From the NCBI RefSeq assembly GCF_024362695.1, contig NC_065407.1:7316001-7380000 (forward strand): a stretch of DNA of 64,000 nucleotides, in the 5' to 3' direction. Shown piece by piece: positions 1 to 11,070 of this stretch (its first letter is position 1; every line of letters begins with the position of its first letter). The notes beneath the pieces are model-generated. The model did no database searches. It was not told the DNA's origin and was given only the letters and a program-made list of their open reading frames with translations. The translations under genes and the position numbers were made by a program. Origin of the DNA: Pectinophora gossypiella (lineage: Eukaryota > Arthropoda > Insecta > Lepidoptera > Gelechiidae).

Positions 1-23
1 AGTAGTAATGCCGTCTTAAGTTA

Positions 24-170
24 TAATAAGGCCACATCAAAGTAATTCATCAAAAAAAGTAATAATGCTATTTTACACTTGATGCCTTGCGCACTTACTT
101 TTATATGCGCAAATGTCAAATTGTAATAGATGAATTGCTTCGATTTTAACTCTCCAAGTAATTGCTTATT
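24..170. repeat. Short inverted-repeat element, CCACATC family, copy 1
   Basis: Contains a GGCCACATC-type edge, the internal block with GCGCACTTACTTTTATATGC, and AATTGCTTCGA near the other edge. The same pieces recur near 39424, 52908 and 55670. The repetition and imperfect symmetry suggest a non-autonomous DNA element (MITE). Edges are approximate and no target duplication was fixed. Confidence 0.5.
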
Positions 171-190
171 CAGTCGTGTGTACAACCCTA

Positions 191-905
191 TTTCAAGACA
201 CCTATTCTTATTTAAAATCATTATACGAGTAAGTATATTTGAAGAATGAATTCAAAGTAACGTAATACAGGACTAAATATTAATTACTTTTGACATTCAT
301 GAAACACTCGAGTTCGAGTTTTTCCTTATCATTAATATAAGTCTGTAATAAGTAATCAGAAGACGCTTCATAATATCACTGCCGTGCAACTTCGCATCGT
401 TTGTGACAGACAAAATTATTCTATTAAGAACTTTTGATGAAGCGAAATTATGAATAACTACCATACTTCATAAGTCAAAGTCCTTAGAAGTTTAGATCCT
501 CGTGTCTCGTTTCTAGAAGCCATGTGGGCGCTACGGACCGTCAAATTTCGTACTGACTGAGTATCACGAAAAATGCCACGTATTGTATTATAGTCTCTGT
601 GATTCGCAATGTAGGACGACGGGGCGTCACCGCCTCATAAAGCGATTTTGAAAATGTTCTCACATGAAATCAAACCTTGGACCTCCAGATAAATCCGAGC
701 ACTCTGATCGGTAAACCACAAAAACTTTACAGACACTGTTAATTAATTACGGTATACATACAAACACATACATAAAATCACGCTTATTTACCTTTACGGT
801 CGAGACGCACTACCTTCACTTACTTAACTGTCATCAAAAGACATCATGCATGCTATCTGGTTTAGAGCCTTTGGCCTTCATTTAAGACATGAGTCGTAGT
901 TTATG
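191..905. other. Unassigned AT-rich sequence
   Basis: No coding frame, RNA gene or recognisable repeat was seen here. Confidence 0.5.
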
Positions 906-908
906 TTG

Positions 909-1051
909 TACGGTCACGAGCATTAATATGTACCTTGGTACCATGTCACATTAAGTTTTTTGACAAATTGAACTGTAAGTCTCACTAAATGTCAAATACG
1001 TTAGTGCGACAGAGTCCTAAAGTGGCTACATTATGTTGCTCATGACTGTAC
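909..1051. repeat. Tc1/mariner-type MITE candidate, copy 1
   Basis: The left edge TACGGTCACGAGCATTAATA and the right edge ending CTCATGACTGTA form an imperfect terminal inverted repeat of about 22 bp, flanked by TA on both sides. A near-identical block lies at 38838-38991. It has no coding capacity. TA flanks are typical of Tc1/mariner insertions; membership of that superfamily is inferred. Confidence 0.6.
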
Positions 1052-1565
1052 CGCAATAATAACAATACTTTACTGTACACTCATTCACAAGACTTTTACA
1101 GACTGCTTGAAATAAACATTGTTCTTGCAAATCCTACCGCATTTATAAATTCTTAGAGAGAACATGGACAGATCCAATACAGATTCTTACCCTAGTCTAT
1201 CTTTCTAGTCTATCACAGACTGGAAGAGTAGTACTCAAGCCCTCTAGAGAATTTGAAGGAACGACGCAAAGGACTAGCGGATAGAAAATAGAAACCAGTT
1301 TTTGAAAGTTAGATTCTATTTCTCTTCAACTTTGTCTCGCAAATAGATTTTGGCATCTAGAAACTGAATTTAGTATGGTAAAACCAAAATATGTAATTAT
1401 GTACATATTTATATATATTATACTAGATTGCTATTCGTTATAAAACGAACCTATCTACCGTTTTATAAATTCACGCAGGTACTTTTAAAAAGTTGTAAAG
1501 AAGTTTTCATGAGACCAAGTTTGAAATGATAAGCAGTAACGCAATAATATATTTCGATGCAAGTA
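1052..1565. other. Unassigned AT-rich sequence
   Basis: No gene or repeat family recognised. Confidence 0.45.
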
Positions 1566-1567
1566 TA

Positions 1568-1945
1568 TCCCTTGCCCAGGGATACGGGTGAAGACCTCAA
1601 CGGTTTGCAGCGGCGGAGATGGGAGCCATCGGTCCGGCAATACAGGATGGAAGAGGCGAGTCACAGGAACTGTAACCTGGAACCTGACAGAGGGCAGCAG
1701 AACTGTTAATACTATTCAGAGGCGGAGGACATGAGTCCTAGTACGGCTTTGATTGAGATTGATATGGGACTACTCTGGGCGCTATCCCCATCGCGTCAGA
1801 CAGAGTACTGCAGGGCGGAAGGCAAGAGGGAAACCACTGCCCTATTTTTCCCTAAAAAGTAACATGGACTTATCCATGTTACTTTTTAGCTACAGCGACA
1901 AGAGAGTGGCTCTTAAATTAGTGATGATGATGATTTATACATCTC
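1568..1945 (+). mobile_element. Non-autonomous retroposon sharing an RTE 3' tail
   Basis: A GC-richer block with no long open frame. Its last part (about 1891-1940) reads CGACAAGAGaGTGGCTCTTA followed by (GATGAT)n, the same terminus as the RTE-type LINE ending at 21172 and the stub at 45874-45925. This is the pattern expected of a SINE-like element copied by an RTE partner. A perfect hairpin sits just before the shared tail. The 5' edge is approximate. Confidence 0.55.
1852..1889. repeat. Perfect 17-bp hairpin
   Basis: Arms 1852-1868 and 1873-1889 are exact reverse complements around a 4-base loop (CTTA). It lies inside the retroposon just upstream of its shared 3' tail. Confidence 0.9.
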
Positions 1946-2043
1946 TATCCTTATTGGTGAAAAAACACTCAGCCGCAAGTCAATATAAGTAAGTCAAGAA
2001 AAAAACGCATAAAAAATGGGTATAGCATGTTTGGCATAGAGTT

Positions 2044-2199
2044 CCTCGTGACGGGTACAGGCGTCGTAGTAGACCTCGAAAGAGATGGCGCAACGACTTG
2101 GATGTTTGCCGGAGGGACTGGACGGATTACGCACAGGACCGAGAAAAATGGAAAGAGGAAGGGGAAGTCTTTGCCCAGCAGTGGGATCTTGTAGGCTAG
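2044..2199 (+). pseudogene. RTE-type LINE reverse transcriptase, C-terminal fragment
   Basis: About 51 codons end at TAG 2197-2199. The residues RPRKRWRNDL, then DWTDYAQDREKW and the terminal AQQWD are the usual end of lepidopteran RTE-like ORF2 proteins. Everything upstream is missing, as expected for 5' truncation during target-primed reverse transcription. A short (TTAGA)n-like tail follows. Confidence 0.7.
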
Positions 2200-3150
2200 A
2201 TTAGATTAAAATAGATGCTTCTTAATAAGATCCGACTGGGATTTGAATCAGGAGTCTCTGATCATGGCGTCAAGCTATTACACCACATAATGTAGATCGC
2301 TGTTATTAACTGTTATATGTATGTTGAAAAATGTTGCATGTATAAAGACGTGCACCACACAATGTCGGCTACCACAAGTTTCAGCCCAGTTCAGACTTGC
2401 AGTTAATATTAAAACTTGCTACCTACTTCCAAAGGTAATTTCCTGGACTTCCTACTCAAACTTTATATTCACGCTGTATTCGAGCTCCTGAATAATATAT
2501 ATTGGGCAGAAAAAGAACTTTTGTCTGAGGCAATCCTTCAAGCGACAATTTTATTCACATAATGTAATTTCGCCGAAAGGGTTGCGGTAACAAAATTAAG
2601 GCGATGCTGGTGAATTATTCAACGGCTGTGGAGGATGTTAAATGTAGGTGGAAACATGATTTTGAATTATTGACGATAGTAAGTGCTTCCCGAGTTTAAT
2701 CTGTAGCGATACCACATAATAAGTATGTTAGATATTCTACCACTACAAACATTCAGAACAAACAATGTAGTAAATCGATCATTTAGGCATTTCTCTTATA
2801 TCATTTAACAGTAATTATTCATTCTTGTATTATTATCAAGTTACGCTTTTTGTTTGAAAGGTACTTACTAATCAACAAAAATAAATACTTATTGTCAGAT
2901 ACAGTTATTGGATGGGCAACTTTTGGGCAACTTTCATTACCATCGTTCTCGGCTATTGAAGCACATTAATGAATCTCCGCTGTATTTGCAATTTTTCGCT
3001 AAAGTGGTTTATATCTTATTGACCATTCTAAAAAGTGCAAATAAGTTTCGCCAAATATTTCATATACGTCAATTCGCAAGATAAGAGGCGAAATATTTCA
3101 AGTATGATGCCTACAGGTGGCTCCAAAACTCAAGCAGCTGGATACGCTAC
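2200..3150. other. Unassigned AT-rich sequence
   Basis: No convincing gene. A local repeat of GGGCAACTTT occurs near 2914-2937. Confidence 0.45.
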
Positions 3151-3153
3151 TAA

Positions 3154-3294
3154 CCCAAACATCTCTTCAAACCCGCTATATGGCAGGAAGAAAAAAGCCT
3201 CCATAAAATCATAAGTGACCACTTTAACCGAAACATCAAGCACAACATGCTAAACACCCCTTCATTAAGAGAAGAGTTGAAGCAATTATCCTAA
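3154..3294 (+). pseudogene. Possible LINE ORF2 C-terminal fragment
   Basis: A 46-codon open frame ending in TAA at 3292-3294 resembles the C-terminal tail of non-LTR reverse transcriptases (a run containing HNMLNTPSLREEL). It is preceded by an in-frame stop, so it is a remnant at best. The clade is not determined, and chance cannot be excluded at this length. Confidence 0.3.
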
Positions 3295-4380
3295 GCTAAG
3301 CGCAGGAGCACTCTGGGGTCACGTTTACAGCGTAAACCCATTCCGTATGCATAAAGTTGCATAAGTCCAGAACGGGCGAGCTCCGACCGGCACAAGTGTT
3401 TTTAAGTACACTACGTTATGTGCTTAGTTTTAAGATTTATTTTAGACTTAAATACTCGTATTATAGAAACACGTGTTGTTGAGGCGGAGATAAAAATGGA
3501 AGGTGCTTTCCGAAATTTATGTGGAAAACAACGCGTGGTTAAAGGGGAAATATTATGCTTGTGGTGTTTCGTAACAGATGTAGTGATTCTGGGGAGCGTT
3601 GTGTAATGTAATCTTGGTACTTTCTATGAGAGAATAAGTAAAGAGTTGTGTTGTTGTTCATAATAAGAAAATAGAAAATTTCGAACCTTCTAGGTTTTCA
3701 GCAGGCAGGGGAACAGGTATATTAATTTATAATAATGAAGAATTAATCAAAAATAATAATATACTGTAGTTGAACGGAATAGAAGAACTAGGTTGGAAAG
3801 GCCAAGGGAGCGAGAAACGCGCGCCATACAAGTATGAGCAAATAGTTTTTTACTTCAATTTTGCACGCCACTCTTGCGCAAACTTTACGAGATACGGAGC
3901 TCCGCGATAGTATATTAAAAGGTCGTTTTGTGTATTATTTATAAACTTCAGAGAAATAAGTCGAATATTGAGTTATCACAGGAAAGCTAATAAAAAATAT
4001 TTTTGTATTCAGTATCTTACGAAAAGTAATGATAAAATGCTATCACATAATATATATATAGGTACATTGCCGGTAAAGTGGATATGCAATTTTAGAAGAA
4101 ATAGAGTTTTCATACAACATGCCCTAACGAGCATTTTCATCCTCTTTCTTCGATTCCGTAAATAAATTCGTCTTGGCTTGCAAGAATCATGTCTTCGAAT
4201 CCCATTCGAGTCCAGATTTTTTAACAGATATTATCTCTTTTTGTTCTGATAGTATCTAGTAAGATACTCTAGTTACTGTTTTTGGGGATGGATTTTGAAG
4301 ATTAATTAATTTATTCAAAATAAGCCTATCAAATCAAATAAAAAAAATCAAAGATCAAAGAACTATCGACCATTTTGTTA
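3295..4380. other. Unassigned AT-rich sequence
   Basis: Small open frames exist but show no recognisable domain. Confidence 0.45.
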
Positions 4381-4383
4381 TCA

Positions 4384-4443
4384 TCATCATCAGCCGTACG
4401 ACGCCCACTGCTGGGCTTAGACCTCCCCCAAGGATCTCCGCAA
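4384..4443 (-). mobile_element. RTE-type LINE 3'-terminal stub
   Basis: About 60 bases read on the minus strand as the end of an RTE ORF2 (EAYAQQW-type) plus a (GATGAT)n tail. The same terminus occurs at 7755, 16955 and 50547. Confidence 0.65.
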
Positions 4444-4915
4444 ACTATAATTTCTTGGTACTTACTAGTATCTCTTTAACCATACAAAGCTTGCAACTGA
4501 CATGTCACATAAAATAATAATGACCAAATTGAAGGAATGTTCAAGTAATATACGTATACGTTCACAAACAGTTAAAACAAGTGAAGTCATCAACGAACAA
4601 ACAGTTCCTCTATTAGATCAGTAAACACTGGGCCTACATAAAGAGATCCAGATAAGATGGTGTTACATATTACTATTCACTTACGCGGCTTATCGCCGAC
4701 GTTGGTATCAGACCGCTTCCTTCTGCCGTCAGCGCCTGCTATTATGTACTACACACGGCCTGGGAATCCGTTGAGTATGAAAATAATAGATACCTGTGAA
4801 AAAGTTAGTTAATAATATTTGACAACTCTCCTGATATAACATAACATACCTAAGCTTCCGACAACACCATACGGCATCATAGAAGGAAAAAAATAAGTAA
4901 AGAAATTTAGGGGGT
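4444..4915. other. Unassigned sequence
   Basis: No gene or repeat recognised. Confidence 0.4.
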
Positions 4916-4916
4916 A

Positions 4917-5045
4917 GATCTAGGAGAACATTTATAAAACAAATAAAAGAGAAGGTGCAGGTCGTGCCGTATCAGAAGGTGAAGGATTTGGCAGGGGGAA
5001 GAGAGGAATGACAATTACTCCACCGAGAGCGCAGCTCCCATATCC
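4917..5045 (+). pseudogene. RTE-type LINE ORF2, C-terminal fragment (second subfamily)
   Basis: Codons read IKQIKEKVQV, then YQKVKDLAGG and LLHR, parallel to the C-terminus of the larger RTE copy at 19946-21172. A gap before the final arginine/serine region shows decay. Confidence 0.55.
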
Positions 5046-5110
5046 CATTGGCGTTGTCAGAGATACATTAATCGTAAGATGAACTAAGTACCCACTACGC
5101 ACTGAAGATA
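5038..5110 (+). repeat. Dispersed repeat, copy 1
   Basis: Contains TAAGATGAACTAAGTACC preceded by a TCCCATTGGCGTTGTCAGAG-like run. A second copy is at 54255-54345. Class unknown. Confidence 0.4.
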
Positions 5111-5299
5111 CTGCCTTATTATATATCGCCAGGAACAATGCAGGGTTTCTCCTGTTAGTTTTTGGTACTTCGTTTGAAGGTATATGAAAAACGTTTCAGT
5201 CTTGATTTTTGATGCTGCTACTATAAAAGCGAAGTAGTAATACAGCGATATCAAGCCTGTCTTCCTCTTCTTCGCTTTCTGTACAATTCGCTTCTGTTT

Positions 5300-5560
5300 C
5301 TAGACATACATACATAAATTTACGCCTATTACCCATCTTGGTAAGCAGAGACTATGGAATTCCATTTGCTTCGATCCTGACATAACGTTGGTTCATAGTA
5401 GATTGTAGTAAACATTTTCTAAGGACATCCCCAATTTCATCAATGTACGTCCTTCTAGGTCTTCCTTAGCCAGACCAACTCAACATTCGCTTTTCAATCT
5501 TAGTCACTTTAACATCTTCTTTTTCACCACATCTCTCATTTCAGTTGAGCAGATTTTTTG
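5300..5560 (-). pseudogene. Possible RTE-like ORF2 remnant
   Basis: On the minus strand a stretch reads as RRPRRTYIDEI-like residues, resembling the basic C-terminal region of RTE-type ORF2 proteins. Stops and frameshifts interrupt it. Low-confidence assignment. Confidence 0.35.
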
Positions 5561-6650
5561 TTAGCACATAGTTATGCAAGTTTTATACACAGAATAAAAT
5601 TAGTTTGTAAATCTTTGTAAGTCTTTTGTGTGACCCAGTCATCTATCACATTCGGTGAGTATTCGATGACTATTGTTTACTGCGAGTTTTCTAAACTTAC
5701 CATCAGTATGTAACAAATGCAAAGATTCGCATAACGACGTAATACGCCGGCCACCCTCGCGTCCACGCTAAAGACTTCCTGCACACTGTAAACAAGAGAT
5801 GTCTCCTTATCTCACACTGTAAACTGTTACGCCACTGTCCAACTATTTAACTCCCCGTTAAATTTAAACTACTGAGCTAATTTTAGTTCGCTTTGATGGC
5901 GTCTTTTGTTGCTACTGGTTGAAGCTTATTTAGTGTGTAGTGATTACTGCGGCGTTGATGTATTTTGATGAGCTTTAATGCCTATAAGGCTGTTTTACAT
6001 TAACTCTACCGCCAGGGTCGCCAACCTTAGATTTTTTTTCCTCGTACATAAATATTTGTATAATCTGCTATTAAAAGCGTGTCACAAAACTACTTACGTC
6101 AAATTCTCGTACATATTTGTACGAGGCTGGTCGTGCCGTCGTACCTTGTATAGGAGACTACGAATTTCAGATAATTATGAACGAGGAACCCCATACGCTT
6201 GACAACCCTGCCTGCCATAGAGAAAGCTCTATGAATGGTTAATTCCATACGACTTCATTATACATCCGCCTCAGTTACAGCGCTTTGATCATTTGTGCTA
6301 TCAAAATTTTGTGTTCATAATTAACATTTACAATATTGAACGAACGGTTTCCACGTGCTAAGTAGTGTCAAGACAGCGAAATAAGGAAAGCCTTTCAAAT
6401 AAAAAATATTTTACTTTCACTTTATTTCCTTATTCCGAAACAACATTTAATGCTCGACAGTTACAATTAAATTGCTTAGGTATCTGTTCTATTTTTTCCG
6501 TTGGTATTTATTTTTCCAACTCTCATGGTACCTAATCAACTTTCACAACATTCTCGGGCTGATAATATCCCATCAGTCCTCTACTAGAAACAAATTTATA
6601 TTAAATAGATAATAAATGTGACTAGTAATCGATTTCTAAGTCATCCCTAT
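5561..6650. other. Unassigned sequence with a local inverted repeat
   Basis: No gene recognised. Around 6041-6128 CCTCGTACATAAATATTTGT and ACATATTTGTACGAGG form an imperfect inverted repeat, possibly a small foldback element. Confidence 0.35.
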
Positions 6651-6905
6651 ACCAACCCCGCTGGCGCGGTCGGCGTGGTCCCTTATCCAGCGCTTAACGG
6701 TATGAACCCACTAGGGTCGATTAATTCTTTCAAATATTCTTCCGCTCAGTCGACGCCCTAAGCCGAGGTTCGCGCCCAACTAAGCACCCTCAGGCCTGTT
6801 GTCTTAAATTTTGTACCTATCGGGTGAGGACCCTAAGCGCTCCCCATTTGACCGGCCAAGTAGTTAATACTATCTGCAGCAAATCTACAATATGTCGAAA
6901 AAAAA
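6651..6905 (+). mobile_element. Jockey-like LINE 3' end, 5'-truncated copy
   Basis: Same sequence as the 3' part of the insertion at 26159-26823: the tail of ORF2 (TRVD then TAA), a 3' UTR with GCTCCCCATTTG, and a short A-run at the end. Only about 250 bp remain. Confidence 0.75.
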
Positions 6906-7330
6906 TATATTTCTATGACGTCCCCGAAATTTATAAAGTGCATAAAATGACTATGGCAGTATTCTTCATCCTTGTAATCTGTATCTATAGACGTAAGCTT
7001 ATTTTAAATATGTTTTAAGAATTAAATGTTTAAAAGAACCTCATTTCTCCCACGAGAGGTCTGAAATCCCCTGTCTACTCTTTCTGGGATACAGGCGTGA
7101 CGCCGTGTATGTCTGTTGGTCTGAAATAAAAACGCAAACGTCAACTACAAGTGTCTAAAATACCAGGAAACGTAGGGACTATCAAGTCGCGTCATTAAGC
7201 CACGAGTTAGAGAGCCCTTATCTCCAAACATTGCGGGCTTATATCGCTAATGACACGGTTACAAACCCCAAGCCCCCATCTAAGTTCTTCAAGTTGATTT
7301 TTATACACAAATATTTTTAGTTAATTATAA
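6906..7330. other. Unassigned sequence
   Basis: No gene or repeat recognised. Confidence 0.4.
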
Positions 7331-7332
7331 AG

Positions 7333-7630
7333 GTTAGTCATTATTTAAAAGATATAAATGCATGGGATTAACTGTCTGAGAACTGATTAGATTAGGCAGC
7401 TAAATTACTAAATTGTATATCAATATTTTGTTTTTTTTTTTTTTTTTTAAAGAACGTCAAGGGCCCTTTGCCGAGGTTTTTCTTGCAGCTTTTTTTCCCC
7501 GGCTATACAGGTTGTGAGAAGCTGTAGTAGTTTTATGCGGATGAGACGTTCGTTATGTAAAAATTGACGATTGAAAGTGTAACTATGTTACCTATTGAAT
7601 AAAGATATTTTTTAATTTGAATTGAATTTG
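7333..7630 (+). mobile_element. CR1-like LINE 3' end with TTTGAA tail
   Basis: The 3' UTR shared with 21285-21720 (plus) and with 11702-11915, 14435-14554 and 40238-40428 (minus). Constant features are CAGGTTGTGAGAAGC, GCGGATGAGACGTTCG, CTATGTTACC and GAATAAAGATATTT, then a few TTTGAA-like units. Confidence 0.75.
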
Positions 7631-7754
7631 AATAAAAAAATTTGTTTTGTTTCACAATTTCATGTCACTCAGAAGCAAAAACTGAATTCAATTTAATATA
7701 TCGAATTAAATTTTCCAGTGTCGAATTGAATTTTGGCCATATGACTAGTCTGTT

Positions 7755-7803
7755 TCATCATCATCAGCCGTACGACGCCCACTGCAGGGCATTTTTTTTT
7801 TTT
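7755..7803 (-). mobile_element. RTE-type LINE 3'-terminal stub
   Basis: (CATCAT)n followed by AGCCGTACGACGCCCACTGC, the reverse complement of the RTE 3' end. A T-run follows, so the boundary is uncertain. Confidence 0.55.
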
Positions 7804-8074
7804 GGTTCTGTTTACTGCGATAGAAATAAAGATCGTCTGGAATGACTGTCTAGAACAATAAATATAAATAATAACGCAAGTGGTTACGTAATATAATTAT
7901 TATACCATTAACATGATATTGAATTCGGTGTAAAGTCATTCGTATTCCACCACAATGGGACTTCCTACATTTTTTTACGCAGGTAAGTACCTAACATAGA
8001 TTTGCCGCATATGACTACTTGTCCAGACAAACTAATGTTTATGTTAGTACACTTTGTACTCGTATATACGTACT

Positions 8075-8258
8075 GGGTGTTAATGACATCGTAACGAATA
8101 TTGAGGTAGATATTTCATACCTTGATTCTGGGTTGATATCAAGTGGAAATTTTCCGTCGCTAAAATCATGTTTTTTTTCCAATTCTAAACTTTTGCGATA
8201 GAAAATTCAATTTGATATTAACTCAAAATAATCATCTGATTACGATGTCACTTACACC
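8075..8258. repeat. Foldback MITE, copy A
   Basis: Starts GGGTGTTAATGACATCGTAA and ends with its imperfect reverse complement; both halves carry TTGATATCAAGTGGAAA-like sequence, so the element folds along its full length. No coding frame. Copy B follows 25 bp downstream and a half copy lies at 16134. Confidence 0.75.
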
Positions 8259-8283
8259 TCGACAAGTACATACATGTAGGAAT

Positions 8284-8503
8284 GGGTGTTAATGATACAG
8301 TAGGGAATACTGAGAGGATGATTCAGACCATGATTCTGAGTTGATATCCAGTGGAATTTCCTGTCGGAAAATTCATGAAAATTTTTGTGTTTTTTTAATT
8401 ATTTTCAAATCCATACTTTTGAGATGGAAAATTCCACTTGATATCAATTCAGAATCATAGTCTGAATCATCTCTCAGTTTTTGTTATGACGTCAGTAACA
8501 CCC
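8284..8503. repeat. Foldback MITE, copy B
   Basis: Same family and orientation as copy A. The left half (GGGTGTTAATG, then GATTCAGACCATGATTCTGA) is complementary to the right half ending AGTAACACCC. The tandem pair may be two insertions or one compound element. Confidence 0.75.
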
Positions 8504-8880
8504 TGAATTTCCATGAGTGTCCGACGAATGCTAGTCGTATTTCGGCAACTGTACACAACATTATACTAACTGTTAACTCTATTTTTACATTGAGTGAAAT
8601 AAAGTCAGCCAGCCCTTTGAAAACAAGTAACAATCCTATGAACGATCCGGAAAGTTTTATATTCAAAGAGATTAGTCAATAATTATACACAAAGGGACAG
8701 AACCATTGTATAAATGATATCTAAATTACAAAGTTGTTGAAATATTTCTCTACTGAAAAGAAATAATAAAGTAAGATTCGTTGTACTGGATTATCCTGCA
8801 GGAGTGAAACAATCATAAGAAAATCCAGAAGATAACTATACTTGTGATACTTAAGGTTTTCGCAAGTTACAAACGGTTAA
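8504..8880. other. Unassigned AT-rich sequence
   Basis: A 60-codon minus-strand frame exists but looks random. Confidence 0.4.
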
Positions 8881-8887
8881 AGCAATC

Positions 8888-8983
8888 GACAATGACAGTG
8901 ACAAAAATGTTAGAAATAGATATAAGGTAACACGTCAATCCCATACCTTTATTTTTATCACTGTCACTATCGATTGTCATAAT
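8888..8983. repeat. Imperfect inverted repeat
   Basis: TCGACAATGACAGTGACAAA on the left is complementary, with a few mismatches, to TCACTGTCACTATCGATTGT on the right. A short foldback element is likely. Confidence 0.5.
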
Positions 8984-9106
8984 GGTTTCGTAGTTGCTGA
9001 AGCACCAGGGGGTTCGAATTTTTAAGATGTATATAATATAGGTACTAACACGTCATCGACCATTTTGTATAGCTCATCAATAGTGCTAAATTCCAGTATA
9101 GACCGT

Positions 9107-9428
9107 CTAATTTTATTTTAAGTTATATACCTGTCATTTTCTTGCCAGTCGAAAAAGAAAGGGACGATTAATCGGCAGACATAAAAGTTATGAAACACAC
9201 GTCAATTTTAAACAGAAATTTAAAAAAGCATTACCAAAATTTTATATTGGGCAATAACCCAACAGACTTAAGTTGACAGCACACGTCAAACGGGTTGCTT
9301 ATCAGCGAGATGCCTATTTGCTTCACCCGGGTTATTCATTCATTTTAAAATTAACAGTTGACAACTAATTATCCGCCTCTTTCCTTTTCGTATAAAAAAA
9401 TAACGAGTATAACTTAAAATAAAATTAG
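9107..9428. repeat. 322-bp TIR element (MITE)
   Basis: The first 21 bp (9107-9127) and the last 21 bp (9408-9428) are perfect reverse complements, and similarity continues inward for about 60 bp (CTGTCATTTTCTTGCCAG and CGAAAAAGAAAGG-type blocks). No transposase is encoded. The superfamily is not assigned. Confidence 0.75.
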
Positions 9429-9716
9429 GAGGAGTCTGCAGGAATCGGGGCCACTAGAGTAATTATTTTCCTTAAAGACAATTTAAAGGACACGTGACGC
9501 GTCCCACAGAACTTTTAGCATGTCTGGCGGCGTATACAAATACAATTATGACGATTTAATCAACGTTCACGCAAACGCGTTGTCATGCGTGTTTGATTGA
9601 TACATAGTGACACGATCACGCACGCGCGTACTGCTCAAAGCCACACGTCTTCATGAGCAATATCGAAGATGTTAATGTAGCTCGCGTCTTTAGGTTCATT
9701 CAGTACTCATCACTAA
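9429..9716. other. Unassigned sequence
   Basis: No gene or repeat recognised. Confidence 0.4.
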
Positions 9717-9880
9717 AGGCCCACTAGGGTCGATTGATTCTGTCAAATGTATTCCTGTCAGGCATCCTCAGGCCTGTTGTCTTAAATTTTTGTATCGGTT
9801 GAAAGCCCTCAGCGCTCCCCATGTGTCCAGCTAAAGTACTTATTGCCATCTGAAGCAAACTTACAATAAATCACGTTAAA
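9717..9880 (+). mobile_element. Jockey-like LINE 3' end, decayed copy
   Basis: CCACTAGGGTCGATTGATTC through GCGCTCCCCATGTGTCC matches the 3' UTR of the 26159-26823 copy, with an internal deletion after the stop region. Confidence 0.65.
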
Positions 9881-10564
9881 AATGACCTTAGGATACCTTT
9901 GAGTACTTGTGACCCTCTGGCCCAGATATTGTGATGGTATTAAATAAATAATATCTAAATTACAAAGCCGTAGAAATACCAATTTAACAAACTTCTAGTT
10001 GGAGACCACAAAAAATGCCATCTAGATAATGATTGAAAACATAAAGCTATGTGAAAGCTGAATTTACAGAGTTATTATAATAAATTGAGATTTTCTCAAA
10101 ACAAAGGAGTAATAGATTAAAGAAAGCGACAGGCTTTTTAAAATTTTCTTCTTTAATAATTCGAGTAGATTTACAAAGACAAGCCAGACAAGAGCGGCTT
10201 GAAATTTGACCAAGCGAAAACTTTAAGAAGGCAACTATGAAAAGTAGAACAGTGTAGTCTAGTATTGGTATGTTTATTTTCGTGTAATTACTAACAATTC
10301 TAACAGTTACATTGTCGAAATCACTTTGTGACTAACCATTATTTGGCTAGGACTTAGTTTGGAAGGCGTCAAGCTACTGGTCCCGGATCTTATTTACTTA
10401 AGCAAATAGGTACATTTAATAATATATTTACCCATATACCAGGATTGGCGAGTTTGGTTCATGAGCCACATGAGAGAAGAAGAACTAGAGTCTCGTATTT
10501 ATCTCCAGCCCAAACCACACTCCGAACAATTCATACAAAAACCTCATTCTTACCGTTTGCTCCC
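9881..10564. other. Unassigned sequence
   Basis: No gene or repeat recognised. Confidence 0.4.
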
Positions 10565-10571
10565 TAACACG

Positions 10572-10898
10572 AAGTCTTCTTCTATCGTGTGGGTTGTGAG
10601 GTGGATTACTAACCCCATCAACCCTAGTATCAGGGTTACTATTGAGCTACTAAACGCCCCTGACATGGCTCATGTAACGGCTACTTACTTATATCAGTAA
10701 GTAGTAACCGGGATCAACGGCTTAACGTGCCTTCCGAAGCATTGGTCTTCTTACTTTCAGACAATCAGCCTGTAATGTCCTAACCAAACTAGGGATAACA
10801 ACACAACGTGATTTTTGTGAATTGTTCCCACCGGGATTTGAAACCGGGACCTCCGGATCGTGAGCCCAATGTTCAAACCACTGGACTACGGATGCCGT
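10572..10898 (-). mobile_element. tRNA-headed SINE, near full length
   Basis: Read on the minus strand it opens with a tRNA-like head: an A-box-like TAGTCCAGTGGTTTGAAC, then GCTCACGATCCGGAGG and a B-box-like GGTTTCAAATCCC. The body contains GTGCTTCCGAAGG-like and GTAACCGG-like blocks, and the tail is (GAAGAA). TAACACG at 10565-10571 and 10899-10905 may be the target duplication. The tRNA-like head is a pol III promoter relic, not a tRNA gene. Other pieces lie at 22855, 46085, 48977, 53166 and 53965. Confidence 0.75.
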
Positions 10899-10924
10899 TA
10901 ACACGTAAGTGCTAGAGAGACATA

Positions 10925-11070
10925 GTACGCTCGCTCTTCTCCTACTCTACAGCGGCTTAGCGCAATTCAAAACGAAAGACCCAGAGGGAGTGAGGTCGGC
11001 ACCAGATACGAATTGGCGCGGGGCGGAGAATTACCTTTCTATACATAGTATTATTCCTTATTCTATGCCA
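10925..11070 (+). repeat. Dispersed repeat with TTATTCTATG end, copy 1
   Basis: Contains CCCAGAGGGAGTGAGG, a GGCGCGGGGCGGAGAATTAC-like block and TTATTCCTTATTCTATG. Related copies are at 22985-23200 and 47440-47615 (plus) and 15385-15530 (minus). No coding; probably a non-autonomous DNA element. Confidence 0.55.

Noticed and set aside
10840..10898. Possible tRNA gene on minus
   Set aside because: It is the head of a SINE; the acceptor stem is not formed.
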